A DNA stretch of 61,332 nt from an uncultured Clostridia bacterium (GCA_947173485.1 CAMWFH010000016.1:1-61332); one strand, 5' to 3'. Numbered from the stretch's first letter, positions 8,579-17,928 are shown. The notes: generated from the letters alone by a model not told the origin. A program made the numbers and translations.

Positions 8579-9334
8579 ATGCGCAATATCGCCTTGAAAA
8601 TGATGTATAACGGCACGGCCTACCACGGCTGGCAGGTCCAGAAGCGGGATATCTCCGTGGCGGAGACCCTGGAGCGGGCCCTGGCCGCCGTCTGCGGCCA
8701 CCCGGTGCGGGTCACTGGCTGCGGCCGGACCGACGCCGGGGTCCACGCCAAGCGGTATGTGGCCAACTTCCGCACGGATTGCCGCGTCCCCACCGACCGG
8801 TTCCATCTGGCGGTGAACACCCGGCTGCCGGCGGATATCGCTGTCCGGGAGGCTGTGGAGGTGCCGGAGGCGTTCAACGCCATCGGGTCCTGCCTCAAAA
8901 AGGAGTACACCTACCAGATCTTCAACTCCCGCATCAAGGACCCCTTCTATGTGGACCGGGCCTACTTCTACCCCAAGCGGTTGGATGAGGCCCGGATGGA
9001 CGCCGCCGCCCGGGCCTTCGAGGGCACCCACGACTTCCGGGCAGTCCGCAGTGTGGGCACCGAGACGAAGACCACCGTCCGCACCGTGTACTACTGCCGG
9101 GTCAGCCGGGAGGAGGACCTGCTGCGGCTGCGGGTGTGCGCCGACGGCTTCCTCTACAACATGGTCCGGGCCATCACCGGCACGGTGCTGTATGCCGCCG
9201 AGGGCAAGCTCTCGCCGGAGGACATCCCCCGCATCTTAGCCGCCGGCGACCGGACCCTGGCCGGGCCCACGGTGCCGCCGGGGGGGCTGTATCTCACCCG
9301 GCTCTGGTATGAGGATGAACGATTGAATGACTGA
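8579..9334 (+). CDS. truA: tRNA pseudouridine(38-40) synthase TruA
   Basis: The protein has 251 residues. The catalytic Asp lies in GCGRTDAGVHA (D52). The C-terminal GFLYNMVRAITGTV motif is intact. It isomerises uridines 38-40 in the anticodon arm of tRNAs. The start follows AGGGAG closely, and the end overlaps the next gene by 8 bases. Confidence 0.96.
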   Translation: MRNIALKMMYNGTAYHGWQVQKRDISVAETLERALAAVCGHPVRVTGCGRTDAGVHAKRYVANFRTDCRVPTDRFHLAVNTRLPADIAVREAVEVPEAFNAIGSCLKKEYTYQIFNSRIKDPFYVDRAYFYPKRLDEARMDAAARAFEGTHDFRAVRSVGTETKTTVRTVYYCRVSREEDLLRLRVCADGFLYNMVRAITGTVLYAAEGKLSPEDIPRILAAGDRTLAGPTVPPGGLYLTRLWYEDERLND

Positions 9335-10454
9335 CCAAAAGAACCGCCACTGGCTGCTCCGCTTTTTGACCCTGGGCCTGCTCTTCGTCCTGGTGCTGGG
9401 CCTGGTGGCCGCGGCCAGCTTCTCCGGTGGACGCTATAAGGACCGGTTCCGCCGCTGGCTGCTCTATGGCAGCTCCCTGACGGAGAACCGCTACATCTAC
9501 TCCGCTGACAGCGGCTATCTCTTCGGCCAGGTGGGCCCCTACCTGGCCGTGCTGAGCCAAAACAGCCTCCAGCTCCTCCGGGACGACGGCACCGCCCAGT
9601 TCGACGAGACCGTCTCCCTGGCCGTCCCCGCCCTGATCACCGGCGGCGGCCTGCTGGCCGCCTGGGACGTGGGGGGCACGAGACTGGTGGTGGCCGACAC
9701 CAATGGCATCCTCTTCGAGCGGGACGAGGGAGCGCGGCTGCTCTCTGTCCGGCTCAGCGACAGCGGCCATTTAGCGGTCACCGAGGAAAAAAGCGGGTAT
9801 AAAGGGGCCGTTACCGTATATGATCAAAAACAGGAGAAGATCTTCACCTTCAACTCCTCCACCAACTTCCTCCTGGATGCCGCCGTCTCCCGGGACGGAC
9901 GCCGCCTGCTGGCGGTGACCATGGGCCAGGAGGCCGGGGGCTATGTCACCCGGTTCGTGCTCTACGACCTGGGCCGGGAGGACCCCTTGGGCACCACGGT
10001 CTTTCAGGAGGGGCTGGTGCTGGACCTGGTCTCCGTGTCCACCGGCTATGCCGCCGCCGCGGACGAGATGGCCCTGTTCCTCTCCTCCGCCGGCGAGATC
10101 ACCGGCCGCTACAGCTACGCCGGCGCCTATCTCCGGGACTACACCCTCACCGGCGACGGCTTCTGCGCCCTGCTGCTGGGGCGCTACCGGGCCGGCGTGG
10201 TGGGCCGTCTGGTCACAGTGGACAGCGCCGGACAGGAGCTGGGCAGTCTGGAGGTCTCCAAGGAGGTGCTGGACATCTCCGCCGCCGGGGACCGGGTGGC
10301 CGTGCTGTACAGCGATGAGCTGGTCATCTATGAGAAGGACCTGACCCGCTATGCCAGCACGGTGGAGACCGGCCTGGCCGGCCGGGTGCTGCTGGCGGAG
10401 GATGGCTCCGCCCTGGCGGCCTCCGCCGACTCCGCCTGGCGGTTCCTCCCCTGA
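9327..10454 (+). CDS. DUF5711 family membrane-anchored protein
   Basis: The protein has 375 residues. One N-terminal transmembrane segment lies at about residues 10-32, and a large extracytoplasmic region looks like a WD40-type beta-propeller (repeated short beta strands such as GPYLAVLSQNSLQLLRDDG and DRVAVLYSDELVIYE). DUF5711 proteins recur next to truA and cvpA in Oscillospiraceae-like genomes but have no assigned function. Translation is coupled to truA. Confidence 0.8.
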   Translation: MTDQKNRHWLLRFLTLGLLFVLVLGLVAAASFSGGRYKDRFRRWLLYGSSLTENRYIYSADSGYLFGQVGPYLAVLSQNSLQLLRDDGTAQFDETVSLAVPALITGGGLLAAWDVGGTRLVVADTNGILFERDEGARLLSVRLSDSGHLAVTEEKSGYKGAVTVYDQKQEKIFTFNSSTNFLLDAAVSRDGRRLLAVTMGQEAGGYVTRFVLYDLGREDPLGTTVFQEGLVLDLVSVSTGYAAAADEMALFLSSAGEITGRYSYAGAYLRDYTLTGDGFCALLLGRYRAGVVGRLVTVDSAGQELGSLEVSKEVLDISAAGDRVAVLYSDELVIYEKDLTRYASTVETGLAGRVLLAEDGSALAASADSAWRFLP

Positions 10455-10502
10455 TCATTTGCACCAAACCCCAAAGTTGTTAAAGAAAGGTGGTAGAAAA
10501 AT

Positions 10503-11075
10503 ATGAACAGTTCTGCTATACTGGATGTCGCCATCCTGGCCGTCCTGGCCCTGTTCGCCCTGTTGGGAGCCAAGAAGGGCTTCTTTCGGATGCTGGCGGA
10601 CGCGGTGATGGTCCTGGCGGCCTCTATCGGCGCAAGGATCATATCCAATATGTTCGCCGCCCGGGCGGCGGCCCTCCTGGCCCCCATCGTGAAGGAGCAG
10701 GTCCTCCGCCGGCTGGAGGAGGCGCTGGGGGACACCCTGAGGCCCTTCGCCTCCCTGGGTGAGGACCTTATCGCCCAGGCCACAGAGCAGCTGACCCTTG
10801 CCATGGCCCAGAGCCTCCTGTTCCTGGCCGCCTTTGCCGTGCTGATGATCGGTCTGAAGATCTTCGTGGGCACCACGGACCTCCTGCTCCACCTGCCGGT
10901 GCTCCGCCAGTGCAACGAACTGCTAGGGGCGCTGGTGGGCCTGGCGGTGGGCTGCCTGGCCGCGGTCATCGTGACCAGGGTCTGCCTGACCTTTGGCTGG
11001 TACATCACAGACGAGATGGCCGCCGGCTCCATCTTCATGGGCATTTTCAGCAAGGTCCTCCACGCCTCCGCCTGA
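10503..11075 (+). CDS. CvpA family membrane protein
   Basis: The protein has 190 residues. The N-terminus ILDVAILAVLALFALLGAKKGFFR is the CvpA signature and is followed by further membrane segments (about four in total). CvpA was named for colicin V production and is linked to envelope homeostasis in Gram-negatives; its role here is unproven. The ribosome binding site is AAAGGTGG, 9 bases before the ATG. It lies 48 bases after the DUF5711 gene, inside the same operon. Confidence 0.85.
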   Translation: MNSSAILDVAILAVLALFALLGAKKGFFRMLADAVMVLAASIGARIISNMFAARAAALLAPIVKEQVLRRLEEALGDTLRPFASLGEDLIAQATEQLTLAMAQSLLFLAAFAVLMIGLKIFVGTTDLLLHLPVLRQCNELLGALVGLAVGCLAAVIVTRVCLTFGWYITDEMAAGSIFMGIFSKVLHASA

Positions 11076-11144
11076 CCTCTGCCCTTTTCTCCGCGGGGCC
11101 CGTCCCCGCTCTCTATATCACCTATGAAAGGATCGTAAAAAGCC

Positions 11145-13445
11145 ATGCAACCTACACTCTGTTCCAGATGCAAGAAAAATGTGGCTGTCGTGTTCATCTC
11201 CAAGATCGAGAATGGGCAGACCATCAACGAGGGGCTCTGCCTGAAATGCGCCAAGGAGGCGGGCCTGCCCCAGATCAATGAGCTGATGACCCGGATGGGC
11301 ATCAACGACGAGGATCTGGACAATCTCTCCACGGAGATGATGCAGGCCTTCGGCGGCGCGGAGAGCATGGACGGCGTGCCCAGCGACGAGGGCGGCGAGG
11401 AGGACGAGGAGGGCAAGACCGCCACCTTCCCCTTCCTCAACCGCCTGTTCTCCGGCGGCGACAGCGCCTCTACCTCCAGCGACGGCCAGAGTCCCCGGTC
11501 CACCCGGGAGAAGAAGAACGAGAAGACCCCCAAGCGCAAATTCCTGGACAACTACTGCATCAACCTCACCGAGCGGGCCGCCTCCGGCAAGCTGGACGCC
11601 GTCATCGGCCGGGAGCAGGAGATCGAGCGGGTGGTGCAGATCCTCAACCGCCGGCAGAAGAACAACCCCTGCCTGATCGGCGAGCCGGGGGTGGGCAAGA
11701 CCGCCATCGCCGAGGGCCTGGCCCAGCGCATCGCCAACAAGGACGTGCCCTTCAAGCTGCGGGAGAAGGAGGTGTTCCTCCTGGACCTGACGGCCCTGGT
11801 GGCCGGTACCCAGTTCCGGGGCCAGTTCGAGAGCCGGATGAAGGGACTGATCGAGGAGATCCGCAAGTTCGGCAACGTGATCCTGGTCATCGACGAGGTC
11901 CACACCATCGTGGGCGCCGGCGATGCCGAGGGCAGCATGAACGCCGCCAACATCCTCAAGCCCGCCCTGAGCCGGGGGGAGATCCAGGTCATCGGGGCCA
12001 CCACCTTCACCGAGTACCGCAAGCACATCGAGAAGGACACCGCCCTGGAGCGCCGGTTCCAGCCGGTGACGGTGAACGAGCCCAGCGTAGAGGACACCAT
12101 CCATATCCTCCAGGGCATCGCCCACTATTACGAGGAGTTCCACGGGGTCCATATCTCCGATGGGGTCCTCCGGCAGGCGGTGAACCTGAGCGAGCGCTAC
12201 ATCACCGACCGCTACCTGCCCGACAAGGCCATCGACCTGATCGATGAGGCCTGCTCCGACATGAACCTGCGGGAGCCCTCCATCACCCGCCGGATGGAGA
12301 TCAAACGGGAATGCTCCGACTACGACAAGGAGCGGGAGCTGCTGGAGAGCCAGACCGAGGGCGAGCCCAACTTCGAGCGGCTGGCGGAGATCAAGAGCCG
12401 GGAGCTCCAGCTGGGCGAGGAGCTGAAGGAGCTGGACGCCCAGGGCACCCCGGAGCTGACGGTGGACAGCCTGGCCAGGGTCATCGAGCTGTGGACCAAG
12501 ATCCCGGCCTCCCGGATCCGGGAGGAGGAGTTCAAACAGCTCAGCGAGCTGGATAAGCGGCTGAAGGAGAAGATCGTGGGGCAGGACGAGGCCATCGACG
12601 CCGTCACCGCCGCTATCCGCCGGGGGCGGGTGGGCATCAGCCCCAAGCATAAACCGGTGAGCTTCATCTTCGTCGGCGCCACCGGCGTGGGCAAGACCGA
12701 GCTGGTCAAGCAGCTGTCCGATGACCTGTTCAGCACCCCGGACAGCCTGATCCGGGTGGATATGTCGGAGTTCATGGACAAATACTCCGTCTCCGGCCTG
12801 ATCGGCTCCCCGCCGGGCTACATCGGCTACGACGAGGCCGGCCACCTGACCGAGAAGGTCCGCCGGAAGCCCTACTCCGTCATCCTCTTCGATGAGATCG
12901 AGAAGGCCCACCCGGACGTGCTGAACATCCTCCTCCAGGTGCTGGACGACGGCCAACTCACCGACGCCCACGGCCGGAAGGTCAACTTCGAGAACACGGT
13001 GATTGTCATGACCTCCAACGCCGGCAGCGACCAGAAGAACGGCACCGTGGGCTTCAACAAGACCCTCAACGACCAGGGGCGGGAGAAGGCCATGAAGGGC
13101 CTCCACGACTTCCTGCGGCCGGAGTTCATCAACCGGGTGGACGAGGTGGTCTACTTCAACAAGCTGACGGAGACCGACTTCCACCGCATCGCCAAGATCA
13201 TGCTGGATGAGCTGGCCGCCTCCCTCCAGGAGAAGGGCTTCTCCCTGTCCTACGACGACGAGCTGGTGGCCTACCTGGTGAAGAAGGCCTTCTCCCAGGC
13301 CTACGGCGCCCGGAACCTCCGCCGGACCATCCAGAAGGAGGTAGAGGACCGGCTGGCCTCGGAGATCATCAACAGCTACGACCACCCCTTCACCCAGATC
13401 AAGGCCACGGCGGAGGAGGAGCAGGTCAAGCTGCAAACGCTGTAA
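11145..13445 (+). CDS. Clp-type AAA+ ATPase with N-terminal zinc finger
   Basis: The protein has 766 residues. It starts with a four-Cys zinc finger (C6, C9, C32, C35; CSRCK and CLKCA) like McsA or UvrB-associated proteins, where ClpC would have the double Clp-N repeat. A linker rich in Ser/Glu follows, then AAA-1 (Walker A GEPGVGKTA near 179, Walker B VILVIDEVHT) and AAA-2 (Walker A GATGVGKTE near 511, SVILFDEIEKAHPD), ending in a ClpB D2-small domain. A charged helical segment of about 60 residues between the modules looks like a short ClpC-type middle domain. It probably unfolds substrates for ClpP, but clpP is not here. A ClpE-like assignment is possible, since ClpE has an N-terminal zinc finger. 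No CtsR box was recognised upstream. Confidence 0.85.
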   Translation: MQPTLCSRCKKNVAVVFISKIENGQTINEGLCLKCAKEAGLPQINELMTRMGINDEDLDNLSTEMMQAFGGAESMDGVPSDEGGEEDEEGKTATFPFLNRLFSGGDSASTSSDGQSPRSTREKKNEKTPKRKFLDNYCINLTERAASGKLDAVIGREQEIERVVQILNRRQKNNPCLIGEPGVGKTAIAEGLAQRIANKDVPFKLREKEVFLLDLTALVAGTQFRGQFESRMKGLIEEIRKFGNVILVIDEVHTIVGAGDAEGSMNAANILKPALSRGEIQVIGATTFTEYRKHIEKDTALERRFQPVTVNEPSVEDTIHILQGIAHYYEEFHGVHISDGVLRQAVNLSERYITDRYLPDKAIDLIDEACSDMNLREPSITRRMEIKRECSDYDKERELLESQTEGEPNFERLAEIKSRELQLGEELKELDAQGTPELTVDSLARVIELWTKIPASRIREEEFKQLSELDKRLKEKIVGQDEAIDAVTAAIRRGRVGISPKHKPVSFIFVGATGVGKTELVKQLSDDLFSTPDSLIRVDMSEFMDKYSVSGLIGSPPGYIGYDEAGHLTEKVRRKPYSVILFDEIEKAHPDVLNILLQVLDDGQLTDAHGRKVNFENTVIVMTSNAGSDQKNGTVGFNKTLNDQGREKAMKGLHDFLRPEFINRVDEVVYFNKLTETDFHRIAKIMLDELAASLQEKGFSLSYDDELVAYLVKKAFSQAYGARNLRRTIQKEVEDRLASEIINSYDHPFTQIKATAEEEQVKLQTL

Positions 13446-13455
13446 GGAGGGCGGT

Positions 13456-13665
13456 ATGCTGTTTCGCAAGGATATCGACCCCAGGTGCGCCTACTGCCAG
13501 AAGGGCTCCCCCCTCAATGACCGGGAGGTGGCCTGCGTCAAGCGGGGCGTCATGCCGGTGGAGGGCAGCTGCCGCTCCTTCCGCTACGACCCCCTCCGGC
13601 GGACGCCGCCCCGCCCCGTCTCTCTGCGGCTCCCCGCCCTCCAGCAGGAGGACTTTGAGCTGTGA
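13456..13665 (+). CDS. Small Cys-containing conserved protein
   Basis: The protein has 69 residues and starts 10 bases after the Clp ATPase with GGAGG before its ATG. It has CAYCQK near the N-terminus and further Cys residues at CVKRG and GSCRSFRYDP, consistent with a small metal-binding fold. Homologues of this pattern are common hypothetical proteins in Clostridia. It is the last gene before the terminator at 13676. Function is unknown. Confidence 0.7.
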   Translation: MLFRKDIDPRCAYCQKGSPLNDREVACVKRGVMPVEGSCRSFRYDPLRRTPPRPVSLRLPALQQEDFEL

Positions 13666-13675
13666 AGCACATAAA

Positions 13676-13718
13676 ATGCCCCCGGTCTCCGATGGCGGGA
13701 GACCGGGGGCATCGTATT
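13676..13718 (+). terminator. Bidirectional terminator between converging operons
   Basis: A perfect 15-bp GC-rich stem (13676-13690 with 13698-13712) is followed by cgTATTTT on the plus strand. It sits between the plus operon ending at 13665 and the minus operon ending at 13734, so it may serve both. Confidence 0.85.
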
Positions 13719-13733
13719 TTCTCTGCCGGCGGC

Positions 13734-15086
13734 TCAGAGCAGGCCCTGGATCAGGATCACCAGGATCAGGATGGGCAGGGTGAATTGGAAGTAGTATTTC
13801 AGGCCCCGGGGGAGCTTTAGGCCCGTGCCGGTATTGGCCTCGGCCAGGTAGTTGTCAAAGCCCCAGCCCCATTTGGTCACGCAGAACAGCAGGTAGACCA
13901 GGCTCCCCAAAGGCAGGAGGAGGTTGCTGACCAAAAAGTCCTCGCTGTCCAGGATGTCCCGGCGGCCGATCAGGCGGACCTCCTTCCAGATGTTGTACCC
14001 CAGCAGACAGGGCAGGCTGGCGATCAGCATGAAGACGCAGTTGAAGACCACCGCCTTGTTCCGGCTCCAGCCAAAGTTGTCGATACAGCTGGCCAGCAGG
14101 TTCTCAAAGACGGCGATCACCGTGGAGAAACTGGCGAAGGTCATGAACAGGAAGAACAGCGCCCCCCACAGCCGGCCCCCGGCCATGTTCACAAAGACCC
14201 GGGGCAGGGTGATGAACAGCAGATCCGGCCCCGCGTCCGGCTGGACACCGAAGCTGAAGCAGGCGGGGAAGATGATGAGGCCCGCCATCAGCGCCACGAA
14301 GGTATCCAGCGCGCAGATGCGGACCGCCTCGCTGGTGAGGGTGTGGTCCTTGGACATATAGCTGCCGAAGATCTCCATAGCAGCGATGCCCAGGCTCAGG
14401 GTGAAGAAGGCCTGGTTCATGGCGGCGGTGATCACATGGCCGATGCCCATCTCCATCGCCCGGGAGAGGTCCGGCAGGAGGTAGAAGCGGACGCCCTCGG
14501 CGGCGCCGGGGAGCAGCAGGCTATGGCCCGCCAGCACCACGATCAGCACCAGAAGGCCCAGCATCATCCACTTGGTGATCCGCTCCAGGCCGTTCTGGAG
14601 CCCTAAGCTGCACACCAGGAAACCCACCAGCACGGTGACCGCCATCCAGCCGGCCATCTCGCCGGGGTCAGCCAGCATCGCGCCGAAAACGGCGTCGATC
14701 GCGTCCCCCTGGAGGCCGGTGAAGGTCCCGGTGACAAATTTGAAAAAGTAGCCCAGCATCCAGCCGGAGACGGTGGTGTAGTACATCATCAACAGGTAGC
14801 ACCCGGCGACGCAGAACCAGCCGTGGAGGTGCCACTTGCTGCCAGGCTTCTCCAGGGCGGCGTAGCCCTGGACTGCGCTCTTCCGGCTGGCCCGGCCTAC
14901 CGCCAGCTCCATGGTCAGCACCGGCACGCCCATGATGATCAAAAACAGCAGATAGAACAGCACGAACAGGCCGCCGCCGTTGGCTCCGGTCACATAGGGG
15001 AACTTCCAAACGTTGCCGATGCCGATGGCACAGCCGGCACTGACCAGCAAAAATCCCAAGCGGGATCGGAAATTATCTCGCTTCAT
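13734..15086 (-). CDS. Sodium-dependent transporter (neurotransmitter:sodium symporter family)
   Basis: The protein has 450 residues and about 11-12 membrane segments. The first helix carries the NSS signature GNVWKFPYVTGANGGG, whose unwound region binds sodium and substrate, usually an amino acid. The ATG at 15086 is preferred over a TTG at 15095, because AGAGGA lies 10 bases before the ATG but directly beside the TTG. It is 31 bases downstream of the asparaginase gene on the same strand, so it probably imports an amino acid related to asparagine metabolism. Substrate is not determinable from sequence. Confidence 0.9.
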   Translation of the reverse strand: MKRDNFRSRLGFLLVSAGCAIGIGNVWKFPYVTGANGGGLFVLFYLLFLIIMGVPVLTMELAVGRASRKSAVQGYAALEKPGSKWHLHGWFCVAGCYLLMMYYTTVSGWMLGYFFKFVTGTFTGLQGDAIDAVFGAMLADPGEMAGWMAVTVLVGFLVCSLGLQNGLERITKWMMLGLLVLIVVLAGHSLLLPGAAEGVRFYLLPDLSRAMEMGIGHVITAAMNQAFFTLSLGIAAMEIFGSYMSKDHTLTSEAVRICALDTFVALMAGLIIFPACFSFGVQPDAGPDLLFITLPRVFVNMAGGRLWGALFFLFMTFASFSTVIAVFENLLASCIDNFGWSRNKAVVFNCVFMLIASLPCLLGYNIWKEVRLIGRRDILDSEDFLVSNLLLPLGSLVYLLFCVTKWGWGFDNYLAEANTGTGLKLPRGLKYYFQFTLPILILVILIQGLL

Positions 15087-15117
15087 GGTGAACAAGTCCT
15101 CTTTTATTATGTAGTCG

Positions 15118-16110
15118 TTAGAATTTCAGGATATCCCGGGCGATGGGGGTATAGAAGAGCCGCTCCACCTCCCGGCGGTTCTTGGTCTGGCCCAAGATCC
15201 ACATCAGCTTCGCGGTGACTGCCTCGGTGGTCATATCATAGGCCTCCAGGATAGGCAGGTCCCCTTTCAGGCGGCTGCCCACCTGGTAGACCGACAGATC
15301 GCTGCCCTCGTTGGCCACCTGGGTGGTCATCACTACCACCTTGCCCGCCTCCAGGCCGGCCCGGATCACATCGCAGAAGTCCCCGCTGTCATAGGCGGGC
15401 AGGCCGCCCACGCCGAAGGACTCCACGATCAGCGCGTCGGACCGCTCCAGCATCCAGGCCGCCAGGGCCGGGTCGGTGCCGGGGATCAGCTTCAGGAGGG
15501 AGACCTTGGTGTCCAGGGTGTCGTAGAAGTGGGGCCGGGTGGCGGAGCTGGGCTGGATGTAGCGGACCAGCCGGCCATCCTGGATGATGGCCAGCAAGGG
15601 GTGGTTGATGCTCTCAAAGGCGGCAAAGCTCTTGCTGCGGGTCTTTCGGGCACGGGTGCCCAGGATGACCTTGCCGTTGAACACGATGGTCACGCCGCAG
15701 AGGGTGGAGCAGGCGGCTGCCGCCGCGTCCCGCAGGTTCTGCTTGGAGTCGGTGGTCTCGTAGCTGATGGGCTTCTGGGCCCCGGTGAGGACGATGGGCT
15801 TGGGGCTGTCCTGGATCAGGTAGCTGAGGGCGGCGGCAGTGTAGGCCATGGTGTCGGTGCCGTGGGCCACGATGAAGCCGTCATAGTCGTCGTAGCAGCG
15901 GCGGATCTCCCCGGCGATGGCCAGCCAGTGGGCGGGGGTCATGTTGGTGCTGTCCAGGTCCAGCAGCTGCATCCCCTCCAGCTGGCAGAGCTGGCCGATG
16001 TCCGGCAGATACCGCAGCAGCTGCTCTGAGGTCAGCTCCGGCCGCAGGCCGTTGTCCCCCATCTCGGAGGCGATGGTGCCGCCGGTGCCGATCAATAGGA
16101 TCTTCTTCAC
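15118..16110 (-). CDS. L-asparaginase, type I (cytoplasmic)
   Basis: The enzyme hydrolyses asparagine to aspartate and ammonia. The 330-residue length fits bacterial type I enzymes, and no signal peptide is seen. The first catalytic Thr lies in IGTGGTIAS (T12), and the second active-site motif is VAHGTDTMAYTA near residue 85-95. It is followed on the same strand by an NSS transporter and preceded by a rhomboid-like gene 33 bases upstream. All three probably form one transcript from the promoter at 17037-17065. Confidence 0.93.
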   Translation of the reverse strand: MKKILLIGTGGTIASEMGDNGLRPELTSEQLLRYLPDIGQLCQLEGMQLLDLDSTNMTPAHWLAIAGEIRRCYDDYDGFIVAHGTDTMAYTAAALSYLIQDSPKPIVLTGAQKPISYETTDSKQNLRDAAAAACSTLCGVTIVFNGKVILGTRARKTRSKSFAAFESINHPLLAIIQDGRLVRYIQPSSATRPHFYDTLDTKVSLLKLIPGTDPALAAWMLERSDALIVESFGVGGLPAYDSGDFCDVIRAGLEAGKVVVMTTQVANEGSDLSVYQVGSRLKGDLPILEAYDMTTEAVTAKLMWILGQTKNRREVERLFYTPIARDILKF

Positions 16111-16143
16111 GGTCTCTCTCCTCTCTGTCTCCCCGTCCGTTCG

Positions 16144-16998
16144 TCAGTGGTGGTGGGGGTGGTCATAGATATGGTCCTGGCAGTAGCAGTGGTAGCCCTC
16201 GCACTGGGAGCAGTAGCGGAACTGGAGGTCCGGGTGGTCCGCATCGGTGCGGCCGCAGATCTCGCACTTGTGGTTATACCCCTTGGCCCGCCGCTGCTCC
16301 CGCACCGCCCTCTTGAAATCCACCGCCTGCCGGCTGTTGCGGTAGCGGGCCGTCTGGGCCGAGCGGGAGATATAGGGATAGAAGAAGATGGCGAAGTTCA
16401 GCAGGGCCACCACCGGCATGACCGCGTTGCCCCAGTCACGCTGGCCGATGCTGAGCAGCACGCCGTAGGCAAAGTAGGCCACATCCAGCCAAGCCAGCCA
16501 TTTGATCTTGATCGGGATCAGGAAAAACAGGTAGAGGTAAGCGTCGGAGTAGAGCACGGCATACGCCAGGAACAGGGACATATTCACATAGTGCAGTCCC
16601 CAGACGCTCACAGGGCTGCCCAAAGCGTAGGCCGCAAAGGCGCCAATGATGGAGAACAGGATGCCGCTCAGGTAATAGATGGTGAATTTACCAGTGCCCC
16701 AGCGGTCCTCCAACACGTTCCCAATGTAATAGTACAGGTACAGAGATAACACCAGGCTGAGCACATCGGTGCTGAAGGGGATGAACACAAAGGTGACCAG
16801 CCGCCAGAGCTGGAGGCCCTGGACGATCATCCTGGGGGTCAGGCTCAGCAGGCTCAGCAGCATCCCATCGGCCCCTGTGAGCAGATGCAGGGCAAAGACC
16901 AGCACATTGCCGGTCACGATGTAGCGCATCAGATTCGGGATGCCGAACCCCCGGTGCAGGGCGCAGAACCGGTCGATCGCGTCATGGAGCTTGTTCAA
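16144..16998 (-). CDS. Rhomboid-like membrane protein with C-terminal zinc/His-rich tail
   Basis: The protein has 284 residues and about six membrane segments with rhomboid-like order (W-R-L-V-T-F after the first loop). The catalytic GxSG serine motif is not present: the corresponding segment reads HYVNMSLFLAYAVLY. No helix-6 His is obvious, so it is probably a pseudoprotease. The soluble C-terminus has CEICG, a second Cys pair (CSQCEGYHCYCQDH) and ends in HPHHH, a likely metal site. The start is a TTG at 16998, supported by AGGAGG 9 bases upstream; no better ATG is in frame. Confidence 0.75.
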   Translation of the reverse strand: MNKLHDAIDRFCALHRGFGIPNLMRYIVTGNVLVFALHLLTGADGMLLSLLSLTPRMIVQGLQLWRLVTFVFIPFSTDVLSLVLSLYLYYYIGNVLEDRWGTGKFTIYYLSGILFSIIGAFAAYALGSPVSVWGLHYVNMSLFLAYAVLYSDAYLYLFFLIPIKIKWLAWLDVAYFAYGVLLSIGQRDWGNAVMPVVALLNFAIFFYPYISRSAQTARYRNSRQAVDFKRAVREQRRAKGYNHKCEICGRTDADHPDLQFRYCSQCEGYHCYCQDHIYDHPHHH

Positions 16999-17036
16999 GG
17001 GTACGATCCTCCTGTGTAAAGAAGTAGGCTGTGGAT

Positions 17037-17065
17037 AGTATACCGCAATTTAGGGGAAAAGTCAC
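17037..17065 (-). promoter_or_regulatory. Promoter of the rhomboid-asparaginase-transporter operon
   Basis: Read on the minus strand, GTGACT (17060-17065), a 17-base spacer and TATACT (17037-17042) lie about 40 bases before the TTG start at 16998. The -35 is weak and the -10 is good. Confidence 0.6.
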
Positions 17066-17154
17066 CCTGTTTTGGAAAAATATTTCCCATTTGCCGGCGC
17101 TTGTCACAGCAGGGCCCGCCGGACCATATAGTATCCCTATAAGGAGGTATCACC

Positions 17155-17895
17155 ATGCCCAAGATCTATCTCAGTCCGTCCACCCAGGAGGGCAACCAAT
17201 ATGTCACTGGCAGCGGCAGCGAAGAGCGCAACATGAACCTGCTGGCGGACGCCATGGTGCCCTATTTGGTATCCAACGGCATCCAATATACCCGCAACAC
17301 CCCGGATATGACCGCCGGCAGCTCGATCCGGCAGGCCAACCAGGGCTATTACGACTTCTACCTGGCCCTCCACTCCAACGGGGCCGCCCCCCAGAACTAC
17401 GGCCAGGTCCGGGGCGTCATCGCCTTCTACTACCCCACCAGCACCATGGGGCGGGAGGCGGCGGAGATCTTCGCCAACAACCTGAAGGTCATCTACCCCG
17501 AGCCCAGCCTGGTCCGCACCCAGTCCACCACGACCCTAGGGGAGGTCCGGCTGTCCAAGGCCCCCGCGGTGCTGCTGGAGCTGGGCTACCACGACAACGT
17601 CTTAGACGCCCAGTGGGTGGAGAACAACACCTCCGCCATCGCCCAGAACCTGGTGCTGAGCCTGACCGAGCTGTTCGACCTGCCCTTCATTTGGCCCATA
17701 GACCCCATCCAGGGGCAGGTCAATGTGGACTTCGGCACCCTCAACCTCCGCAGCCGCCCCAGCCCCACCGCCTCCGTCATCGCGAATATGCGCGACGGCG
17801 CCATGGTGACCATCTATGGCCGCTGGCAGGGCTGGTATGTGGTCCACTACGGCCAGCAGGTGGGCTACGCCGCCGCCCGGTTCATCCAGACCTGA
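17155..17895 (+). CDS. N-acetylmuramoyl-L-alanine amidase (Amidase_3) with SH3b domain
   Basis: The protein has 246 residues and no signal peptide. The N-terminal catalytic domain begins IYLSPSTQEGNQY, carries an acidic SEERNMN, the zinc His in LALHSNG and the catalytic Glu in LLELGYHDN. The first zinc His common in Amidase_3 is not at its usual place, as in some Clostridial cortex or spore amidases. An SH3b domain (about residues 185-246, NLRSRPSPTASV and GWYVVHYGQQVGYAAARF) should bind cell wall. AAGGAGG lies upstream of the ATG. The lack of a signal suggests release by mother-cell lysis or another route; this is inference. Confidence 0.85.
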   Translation: MPKIYLSPSTQEGNQYVTGSGSEERNMNLLADAMVPYLVSNGIQYTRNTPDMTAGSSIRQANQGYYDFYLALHSNGAAPQNYGQVRGVIAFYYPTSTMGREAAEIFANNLKVIYPEPSLVRTQSTTTLGEVRLSKAPAVLLELGYHDNVLDAQWVENNTSAIAQNLVLSLTELFDLPFIWPIDPIQGQVNVDFGTLNLRSRPSPTASVIANMRDGAMVTIYGRWQGWYVVHYGQQVGYAAARFIQT

Positions 17896-17928
17896 CAGAC
17901 AGCCGGCCGGTCAGACGGCTGTTGCAGG

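Noticed and set aside
11118..13469. A 783-codon open frame on the minus strand
   Set aside because: It lies exactly opposite the Clp ATPase and its protein is low-complexity (Leu/Gly/Val/His-rich). This is a GC-driven shadow.
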